DNA from: Bacillota bacterium | GTDB taxonomy: Bacteria > Bacillota > Clostridia > Acetivibrionales > DSM-1351 | Reading direction: 5' to 3' | Assembly: GCA_023412635.1 (NCBI GenBank) | Contig: JAEYNI010000331.1 | Span: forward strand, 1 to 6,240 | DNA: 6,240 nucleotides | Shown here: positions 1-4,649 of the stretch, one piece after another | How the letters are laid out: every line of letters begins with the position of its first letter | Numbering within the stretch: position 1 is the stretch's first letter | The notes under the pieces: model-generated | Seen by the model: only the letters and a program-made list of their open reading frames with translations | Databases searched by the model: none | Told to the model about the DNA's origin: nothing | Made by a program: the position numbers and the translations under genes

Positions 1-88
1 GTTTTTTATATCTTGTCACTATTTCCTCAAACGCACTACTATCACCATTTATACATCGGGATACTAGTTCTGCATCTGTAAGCACCAA
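1..88 (-). CDS. RNA polymerase sigma-70 family (ECF-like) sigma factor, N-terminal fragment, runs off the left edge
   Basis: Only the first 29 codons or so are present. Translated on the minus strand, the frame reads DAELVSRCINGDSSAF followed by EEIVTRYKK. This is the hallmark start of sigma-70 region 2 in ECF sigma factors (D-x-ELV-x-R-x-x-x-GD-x-x-AF-x-x-(I/L)V-x-RY), which binds core RNA polymerase. The start is uncertain. A TTG at 86-88 lies about 11 bases after an AAAGGGGGT Shine-Dalgarno (99-107, one mismatch to AAAGGAGGT), and GTG at 83-85 is also possible. The frame stays open upstream through GTG at 98-100 to an ATG at 134-136, but that ATG lies inside the terminator-like hairpin and lacks a clear ribosome binding site. 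The gene is downstream of lon on the same strand, separated by that hairpin, so it is probably a separate transcript. Family assignment rests on a short stretch; target regulon and any anti-sigma partner lie outside the window. Confidence 0.62.
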   Translation of the reverse strand, partial: MVLTDAELVSRCINGDSSAFEEIVTRYKK

Positions 89-113
89 AGCTCGATACAC
101 CCCCTTTCCGGAG

Positions 114-140
114 AAAAACGCACTCCATAGGCGCATTTTT
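114..140 (-). terminator. Rho-independent terminator-like hairpin after lon
   Basis: Read on the minus strand, AAAAATGCGC and GTGCGTTTTT form an A/T-rich outer stem and a G/C inner stem (two G-T wobbles) around a small loop, ending in a run of T. It begins 46 bases after the lon stop codon, where a terminator is expected. The flanks (CGGA and TCCG) extend the dyad to roughly 109-143. The structure is close to symmetrical. It could instead act as a leader hairpin for the downstream sigma factor gene, whose Shine-Dalgarno follows directly. Confidence 0.6.
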
Positions 141-186
141 CCGAAGTATGTAATAGATACGTTGAAAAATATTAAATTGTCTGAAA

Positions 187-2589
187 TTATTTTCTCCTTT
201 TTGTTGCATTCATAACAGTTCTTGCATATCTTTCAAGTTTACCGTTAACCAGGTAGTTTATTGTACCCTTTTTATAGCTTCCATCGTTGTTTTTCACACC
301 GGCTTCAAGTCCTGTCAACAATTGAATTCCCTGATCTATTGTTGACACCGGATAAATGTGAAACAGCTTTTTGCGGACCGCTTCAACCACTTCTTCATTG
401 AGGACAAGGTTCCTGACATTCTGGTGAGGAATTATTACACCATGCTTGCCATTGAGTCCCCTGAGTTTGCAAAGTTCAAAGAATCCTTCTATTTTATATG
501 AAACGCCTCCAACCGGTTGAATCTCACCCTTTTGATTTACAGAACCGGTGACAGCAATATACTGCTTTATGGGGACTTCTGAAAGACTTGATAAAATCGC
601 GTATAGCTCGGCACTTGAAGCACTATCCCCGTCAACTCCGCCGTATAATTGTTCAAAACACAGGCTGGCCGTCAGCGACAGCGGGAAGTCCTGTGCGTAT
701 TTCTGACCGATATATCCGCTTAATATAAGAACTCCTTTACTGTGAGAGGTGCCGCTTAAATCCACTTCTCTCTCTACATTTACAATACCGCTTTCACCTA
801 TATAGGTTGATGCTGTAATTCTTGAAGGCTTTCCAAAGGAATAATCCCCCATATCCATAACCGTCAAGCCGTTTATCTGACCTATCTGTTCTCCTTCGGT
901 ATCAACCATTATGGTGCCGTCCTCAAGCATCTCCAGCATTTTTTTATCGACTCTGTCACATCTTGCCGCCTTTTCTATTATGGCTTGTTTAACATGCTTT
1001 GCCTTTACATATTTTGCGCCGTCATCTTCAGCCCACATACATGATTCACAAAGAATTTCAACAATATCATTAAATCTTGTTGAGAGCTTGTTCTGGTCTT
1101 CCACCAACCAGGATGAGTATTCTACAACCTTTGCTACGCCTGATTTATCAAAATGCAGTGTCTCTTCCTTTCTGCAGAAACCGCTTATAAAAGAGGCAAG
1201 CTTTAATATATTTTCTTCACTGCGGTCCATTTCTTCATCAAAATCGACCTTTACCTTGAATAACTTCCTGAAGTCCTCTTCATACTCATATAAAAGCTGA
1301 TAAATAGAAGTATTCCCTACAAGAATTACCTTTATGTCTACAGGAATAGGCTGTGGCTTTAATGCAGGAACGGCTACCACTCCGGCCTGGTCCTTCATGT
1401 TTTCAATATTTATCTTTTTTGTTTTAAGTACACGGTTTATTGCTTCATAGGCTTGAGGGTTACTTAGTACGTCTTTAGCCTGTAATATAAGATACCCTCC
1501 GTTGGCCAGATGAAACAGACCAGGCTTGATTTTTGTGTAATCGGTTGAAACCGAGCCAAACTCGTTCTCATATTCTATTTTTCCTATCAGATTCGGATAT
1601 GTAGGATTAAAGTCGACTATGACCGGGGCTCCCTTTAGACTGCTGTTGTCTACCAGTACATTTACCTTATATTTATATATTGGTGTTTCTTCCTTTTGCA
1701 TGAAGGGTATGATGAATTGGGGTTGTTCCTCGCTGACTTCTTCCTCCCTGAACTCATCCAGGTTATCAAGAATATCCTGCTGTACATTACCCAAATATTC
1801 AAGAATAACGCCAAACTTCTTATATTTCTCCTTCAGGTCATTCATTTGAACCCCAAGTGCCAGCAGGGCTATTTTATTTTCCCATTCCGAAACTTTTTGT
1901 TTGGTTTCCTTTTCATTATTTTTGAGCCTGCGGATTATTTCCAGTGTATCCTGCTGAAGAATATTGGTCTTTTCATTTATTTGCTCTTTTATACTATCAT
2001 CGAGACTCTCAAATTCCTCTTCGCTTATGGGTTTTCCTTCTACTATCGGAAGAAAGTATATTCCAGTGCTGCCAGTATTCACCTTGAAGCCGTGTGATTC
2101 TGCATCCTCGCTAAGCTTTTCCAGCAGTTGATCCTTTTTACTTTTATATTCCTCCATTATTTCAGCTTTTTCCTTTTCGTATTGGTCATTATCGAAGGCG
2201 TTTACAATCTCCTGTTTTATAACCTTTACAAAAGCCTCCATGTCGGTCTGGAATTTCTTACCCATCCCTGCCGGAAGATTGATAGCCATGGGCTGATTGG
2301 GTTTGTTGAAATTATATATGTAACACCAGTCATCAGGTACACTCATGGTAGAGGCCATTTCATTTACAATCTGCTTTGCAAAACTGGTTTTTCCTGTACC
2401 GGTCGGACCTGACATATATATGTTGTAACCTCTCATTTTCATTTTGAGGCCGAACTTCATTGCTTTTGAAGCTCTCTCTTGACCGATTATTCCCTCAAAA
2501 GTCCCCAACTCCGCGGTACTTTTGAATGGAAACACTGCTTCACTGCACCTGTAATCCAACTCCTTATAAGTAAGTTCTTTTGGCTTCAT
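187..2589 (-). CDS. Lon-family ATP-dependent serine protease (AAA_32 / LonC-YcbZ-like, 800 aa)
   Basis: A cytosolic AAA+ protease expected to unfold and degrade proteins using a Ser-Lys dyad. Numbered from the ATG at 2587-2589, the Walker A motif GPTGTGKT is at 61-68. A charged, probably coiled-coil insertion spans about 130-245. The Walker B region (HLANGGYLILQAKDVL, about 360-375) lacks the usual Asp-Glu pair. An arginine-rich FRKLFKVKVDF stretch near 440 resembles a sensor/arginine-finger segment. The C-terminal Lon protease domain (about 560-765) carries GDSAS with the catalytic Ser at 656 and PVGGVSYKIEGF with the catalytic Lys at 699. There is no Lon N-terminal substrate domain and no membrane segment, so this is not a classical LonA; the overall plan fits the YcbZ/LonC-like group. 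The ATG is preferred to the upstream in-frame GTG (2593-2595) because AGGAG at 2595-2599 overlaps the GTG but sits 5 bases before the ATG. It follows rimI after a 162-base structured spacer. Substrates are unknown. Confidence 0.9.
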   Translation of the reverse strand: MKPKELTYKELDYRCSEAVFPFKSTAELGTFEGIIGQERASKAMKFGLKMKMRGYNIYMSGPTGTGKTSFAKQIVNEMASTMSVPDDWCYIYNFNKPNQPMAINLPAGMGKKFQTDMEAFVKVIKQEIVNAFDNDQYEKEKAEIMEEYKSKKDQLLEKLSEDAESHGFKVNTGSTGIYFLPIVEGKPISEEEFESLDDSIKEQINEKTNILQQDTLEIIRRLKNNEKETKQKVSEWENKIALLALGVQMNDLKEKYKKFGVILEYLGNVQQDILDNLDEFREEEVSEEQPQFIIPFMQKEETPIYKYKVNVLVDNSSLKGAPVIVDFNPTYPNLIGKIEYENEFGSVSTDYTKIKPGLFHLANGGYLILQAKDVLSNPQAYEAINRVLKTKKINIENMKDQAGVVAVPALKPQPIPVDIKVILVGNTSIYQLLYEYEEDFRKLFKVKVDFDEEMDRSEENILKLASFISGFCRKEETLHFDKSGVAKVVEYSSWLVEDQNKLSTRFNDIVEILCESCMWAEDDGAKYVKAKHVKQAIIEKAARCDRVDKKMLEMLEDGTIMVDTEGEQIGQINGLTVMDMGDYSFGKPSRITASTYIGESGIVNVEREVDLSGTSHSKGVLILSGYIGQKYAQDFPLSLTASLCFEQLYGGVDGDSASSAELYAILSSLSEVPIKQYIAVTGSVNQKGEIQPVGGVSYKIEGFFELCKLRGLNGKHGVIIPHQNVRNLVLNEEVVEAVRKKLFHIYPVSTIDQGIQLLTGLEAGVKNNDGSYKKGTINYLVNGKLERYARTVMNATKRRK

Positions 2590-2751
2590 ATCCACTCCTG
2601 TCTGCGTGCCTTGCCCGCTTGAATAAAGTCATAAAAACACTTGTGTTTTTGCTACGCGCAGACGTCAAGGGATACACATAAATTTCCCTTCGCGTTTCTC
2701 CTAACTGTGTGTTCAGCACACATAAAAAATAGTAATGAAAACGCCTATATA
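2590..2751 (-). other. Structured intergenic leader between rimI and lon
   Basis: This 162-base spacer holds four nested or successive dyads. In mRNA order they are TGTGTG/CACACA (2706-2722, 5-base loop), AAGGGA/TCCCTT (2667-2690, 12-base loop), an outer stem pairing 2655-2663 with 2600-2608 (8 of 9 pairs), and inside it AAAAACAC/GTGTTTTT (2633-2650). The inner hairpin ends in five T but has no long trailing U-run, so it is at best a weak or partial terminator; lon could be partly co-transcribed with rimI. The spacer starts, 10 bases after the rimI stop, with TTTTCATTAC (2741-2732), the same decamer that starts the repeat behind tsaE. No clear sigma-A promoter was recognised. A 23-codon frame (2723-2652) is open but has no ribosome binding site. 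Confidence 0.55.
2595..2599 (-). promoter_or_regulatory. Shine-Dalgarno of lon (decides the start)
   Basis: AGGAG is followed by the 5-base spacer TGGAT and then ATG at 2587-2589. It directly follows the 3' arm (2600-2608) of a large stem-loop, so its access could depend on that fold. Confidence 0.7.
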
Positions 2752-3207
2752 TTAATCGGTATCATGTCTCCACATTATTAGAGCATCCTCTCCGGTATCT
2801 GAATAATACTTCTTTCGGATTCCCTCTGCTTTAAAGCCGTAATTTTCATACAACCTCTGTGCCGGGATATTACTTTTTCTGACTTCTAATGTAAGACTTT
2901 TGATTCCTTCCCTTTTGCATATTTCAAGAAGCATATCCATTATACGTGAACCAGCCCCACAGCGTCTGAATTCCGGATGTACTGCAATATTGGTTATATG
3001 TCCTTCGTCGAGAATCCTCCACAGGCCCCCGTAACCGATGATTTCCCGACCTGAAACAGCAACAACATATACAGCCATTTGATTTGTTGTAAGCTCATCG
3101 ATGAAAGCGCTTCTGGACCATGGAATCTTAAAGCTCAAGGTCTCAATGGCCATGACACCGTCCAAATGCTCTTCAGTCATTGGTATAACTTCAATATTAT
3201 TAATCAT
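2752..3207 (-). CDS. rimI: Ribosomal protein bS18 alanine N-acetyltransferase family (GNAT), RimI
   Basis: A 151-residue GNAT-fold enzyme, the usual length of RimI, which in E. coli transfers acetyl from acetyl-CoA to the N-terminal alanine of ribosomal protein bS18. Visible family marks are the IPWS segment at 28-31, the beta-4 strand GHITNIAVHPEFRR (69-82), the acetyl-CoA pyrophosphate loop RRCGAG (81-86), and LEVRKSN with the presumed general base Glu108. RLYENYGF follows with the presumed proton donor Tyr120, then YYSDTGEDALIM near the C-terminus. The ATG overlaps the tsaB stop by 8 bases (ATGATTAA) and has AAAGG 8 bases upstream (3216-3220), which points to translational coupling with tsaB. 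The tsaB-rimI pairing supports the call. RimI homologues in some bacteria act on other protein N-termini, so the substrate is inferred from the family. Confidence 0.92.
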   Translation of the reverse strand: MINNIEVIPMTEEHLDGVMAIETLSFKIPWSRSAFIDELTTNQMAVYVVAVSGREIIGYGGLWRILDEGHITNIAVHPEFRRCGAGSRIMDMLLEICKREGIKSLTLEVRKSNIPAQRLYENYGFKAEGIRKKYYSDTGEDALIMWRHDTD

Positions 3208-3904
3208 GAATTTTACCTTTCATTGCCTGCTCAGCCTGTGACTTCCTTAAATAGAAAGGTTTCATGTCATAACAATTTTCCTGTATGCCCTCCTTCAAAA
3301 CCTTTCCAGCCAACACGGCAACCGAGGCAGCCCTAGCAAGAGCAGTATTTGGCGGTGCTACAGTTACCCTGCTGCCCAGCCTCTCCTCAAAAAAAGTCTT
3401 GTGCATTTGTGCCGCATCTCCAAGAAAAATAATTTCTCCCTCCATAGCCTCTAAAATATCTGCTAATTCATTAATATGTATTCCCAGATAGTCTGTGAGC
3501 TTTTCCAGCTTGTTGCCTGAAAATTTATATGCAGCGGTAAACACCTGATTGTTTCTGGCGTCAATAACAGGACAAATTATGGCTTTTGAACCGGCAAGAT
3601 TGTATGCCAGTGCATCAAGTGTATATACACTAACAACGGGTTTTTGTGCAGCAAAAGCCATAGCCTTTACCGTGGTGACACCTATACGGAGTCCTGTAAA
3701 GGAGCCGGGACCGATTGAAGCAGCAAAAGCATCCATATCGGCGGCTTTCAGACCTACGGCCTCAAGAAGGCTCTGAATCATAGGCATAAGCCTCTGAGAA
3801 TGTGTCTTGCCCTTATTGCAGCTGTATTCACCTATTATTACGTCATCTTCAAGTATAGCAGCCGTTGCAACATTTGTTGATGTGTCCAACGCTAAAATTC
3901 TCAT
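3200..3904 (-). CDS. tsaB: tRNA threonylcarbamoyladenosine biosynthesis protein TsaB
   Basis: This 234-residue member of the ASKHA (actin/Hsp70-like) superfamily is the non-catalytic partner of TsaD. TsaB, TsaD and TsaE together transfer threonylcarbamoyl from threonylcarbamoyl-AMP to A37 of ANN-decoding tRNAs in the cytosol. Sequence marks are ILALDTS (3-9), KTHSQRLMPMI (33-43), IGPGSFTGLRIG (64-75, the most conserved TsaB signature) and VIDARNNQVF (113-122). Length matches the family. The start is ATG at 3902-3904, because GGAGG (3910-3914) sits 5 bases upstream and the conserved MRILALDTS begins there. In-frame GTG and ATG codons further upstream (to 3934) lie inside a duplicated 42-bp repeat and have no ribosome binding site of their own. 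It is coupled to rimI downstream. It is separated from tsaE by a 286-base repeat-bearing spacer, although these genes are often directly adjacent in Firmicutes. Confidence 0.95.
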   Translation of the reverse strand: MRILALDTSTNVATAAILEDDVIIGEYSCNKGKTHSQRLMPMIQSLLEAVGLKAADMDAFAASIGPGSFTGLRIGVTTVKAMAFAAQKPVVSVYTLDALAYNLAGSKAIICPVIDARNNQVFTAAYKFSGNKLEKLTDYLGIHINELADILEAMEGEIIFLGDAAQMHKTFFEERLGSRVTVAPPNTALARAASVAVLAGKVLKEGIQENCYDMKPFYLRKSQAEQAMKGKIHD

Positions 3905-3905
3905 A

Positions 3906-3914
3906 TTAACCTCC
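3906..3914 (-). promoter_or_regulatory. Shine-Dalgarno of tsaB, carried by the 42-bp repeat and possibly sequestered
   Basis: GGAGGTTAA stands directly before T-ATG of tsaB. All but its last base belong to the right-hand end of the 42-bp repeat, so the repeat supplies the ribosome binding site. Its perfect 9-base complement TTAACCTCC lies upstream in the same mRNA (3985-3993). Pairing of the two would block ribosome entry. Confidence 0.7.
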
Positions 3915-3948
3915 ATGAGCCGCATAGCAGCCACAAAATGTAATGAAA
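3907..3948 (-). repeat. 42-bp direct repeat, copy 1 (next to tsaB)
   Basis: It is identical to 4134-4175 except at 3929 (A here, G at 4156 on the plus strand). In the mRNA it runs from TTTCATTAC through a small GCTGC-TAT-GCGGC hairpin to CATGGAGGTTA. The single difference falls in the hairpin stem and only changes a C-G pair into a U-G wobble in the minus-strand RNA, so the fold is kept. The repeat unit spacing is 227 bases. Confidence 0.9.
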
Positions 3949-3984
3949 TTTGTATACTCCCATATCCGCTATTAGGCGAATAAA

Positions 3985-3993
3985 GGAGGTTAA
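3985..3993 (-). promoter_or_regulatory. Anti-Shine-Dalgarno element in the tsaB leader
   Basis: In the mRNA this reads TTAACCTCC (followed by TTT). It is a perfect complement to the tsaB Shine-Dalgarno GGAGGTTAA at 3906-3914, with a 70-base loop. It can also pair with GGAGGTTAG of repeat copy 2 (4133-4141, eight Watson-Crick pairs and one G-U). Two mutually exclusive pairings are therefore available. Whether they form is not shown by the sequence alone. On the plus strand the same bases read AAAGGAGGT, a consensus Shine-Dalgarno. Confidence 0.45.
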
Positions 3994-3994
3994 T

Positions 3995-4083
3995 TGGCCA
4001 TGTGCGCTTTCAAAGTATTGAAAATACTAAAGTATTTGTAAATAGTTTTTCATTAACAATACTTTGGATATTTCGCACGGCCA
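3995..4083. repeat. Long imperfect inverted repeat with competing inner hairpins
   Basis: The outer arms are TGGCC (3995-3999) and GGCCA (4079-4083), then TGCG (4003-4006) and CGCA (4074-4077), then a perfect 10-bp pair CAAAGTATTG (4011-4020) and CAATACTTTG (4057-4066). The loop holds AATACT-AA-AGTATT (4023-4036), and AGTATT-GAA-AATACT (4014-4028) competes with both. It lies inside the tsaE-tsaB spacer and is not a protein gene. It looks like the body of a small palindromic intergenic element or a folding leader RNA. Confidence 0.75.
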
Positions 4084-4092
4084 TAAGTTCAT

Positions 4093-4139
4093 AGGTTAGT
4101 TTGGAAGACGAGCATTAGTGAAGTCTTTCAAGCTAACCT
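4093..4139. repeat. 17-bp inverted repeat overlapping repeat copy 2
   Basis: AGGTTAGTTTGGAAGAC (4093-4109) and GTCTTTCAAGCTAACCT (4123-4139) pair over 17 bp with two mismatches around a 13-base loop. In a plus-strand RNA both mismatches become G-U wobbles; in the minus-strand (operon) RNA they are C-A and A-C mismatches. The right arm overlaps the first 6 bases of repeat copy 2, so this stem and the anti-Shine-Dalgarno pairing compete for the same bases. Confidence 0.7.
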
Positions 4140-4175
4140 CCATGAGCCGCATAGCGGCCACAAAATGTAATGAAA
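4134..4175 (-). repeat. 42-bp direct repeat, copy 2 (behind tsaE)
   Basis: The partner of 3907-3948, with one mismatch in 42. In the mRNA it starts 15 bases after the tsaE stop codon. Here the hairpin stem is perfect (GCCGC-TAT-GCGGC) and is followed by CATGGAGGTTA. GGAGG is followed after TTAGC by a TTG, in a frame that ends at TAA 4096-4098, so this copy has no real gene behind it. The 227-base duplication unit could mark the edges of an insertion in the tsa operon. Confidence 0.9.
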
Positions 4176-4190
4176 AGACAGTTAATAAAA

Positions 4191-4649
4191 TTATATATCT
4201 AATTCATAACCAGCGTACTTTCCTCCGCGGAAATCAACCGAAATCTCTCTGTAATCCAGACCCTTTGAAAGGTCTTTTTTAATGGTAAGGTTTATGATTT
4301 CCGACGGCAGTATCTCGGATATCAATTCACCCCACTCAATAATAGTAATTCCTTCACCATTAATATATTCATCAAAGCCGATATCGAACATTTCATCAGG
4401 ATCAGCTATTCTGTATACATCAAAATGATACAGAGTATATTTTCCCTGATATTCATTGATCAAAGTAAAAGTAGGGCTGGTTATATAAGAATATATCCCA
4501 AGAGCTTTGGCAATACCGTTGGTCAGTGCCGTTTTTCCTGTTCCCAGATCGCCAGACAGGCAGATAACATCTCCCGGCTTAAGCACTTCGCCCAACTTCC
4601 TGCCAAATTCAACTGTTTCCTCAAAGGAATTCGTTTTGATACTAATCAT
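4191..4649 (-). CDS. tsaE: tRNA threonylcarbamoyladenosine biosynthesis ATPase TsaE
   Basis: This 152-residue P-loop ATPase binds the TsaB-TsaD complex and drives turnover of the t6A37 reaction. Numbered from the ATG at 4647-4649, it has Walker A SGDLGTGKT (32-40), the switch-like ITSPTFTLINEY (56-67), HFDVYRI (75-81), and IIEWGE (103-108) with the conserved Glu-Trp pair. Length and motif order are those of the family. An in-frame ATG exists five codons upstream (4662-4664), but AAAGGG (4656-4661) sits 6 bases before the ATG at 4649. The shorter start gives an 8-base overlap with the amidohydrolase stop (ATGATTAG), typical of translational coupling. It is followed by the repeat-bearing spacer before tsaB. 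TsaD, the catalytic subunit, is not in the window. Confidence 0.95.
   Translation of the reverse strand: MISIKTNSFEETVEFGRKLGEVLKPGDVICLSGDLGTGKTALTNGIAKALGIYSYITSPTFTLINEYQGKYTLYHFDVYRIADPDEMFDIGFDEYINGEGITIIEWGELISEILPSEIINLTIKKDLSKGLDYREISVDFRGGKYAGYELDI

Noticed and set aside
911..2412. Several plus-strand open frames of 76-133 codons antisense to lon
   Set aside because: They lie opposite the clearly coding Lon frame, are rich in Ser/Leu/Phe as expected of mirror translations, show no domain signature, and I see no convincing start signals.
2633..2650. Strong terminator between rimI and lon
   Set aside because: The stem is A/T-rich outside, the T-run is part of the stem and is followed by ATGAC rather than more T. 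I keep it only as a component of the leader.
2652..2723. 23-codon minus-strand frame in the lon leader
   Set aside because: It has no ribosome binding site, its bases are fully explained by the dyads, and there is no sign of coding constraint.
3079..3776. Plus-strand frames antisense to rimI and tsaB
   Set aside because: They overlap well-conserved family motifs on the minus strand, and their composition is that of a reverse-complement shadow.
3950..3975. Promoter for tsaB inside the spacer (TATACA near 3952-3957 on the minus strand)
   Set aside because: The -10 is imperfect and no -35 is found at 16-18 bases; the evidence is too weak to annotate.
3907..4175. CRISPR array
   Set aside because: Only two repeats, 42 bp long and 227 bases apart, without regular spacers.
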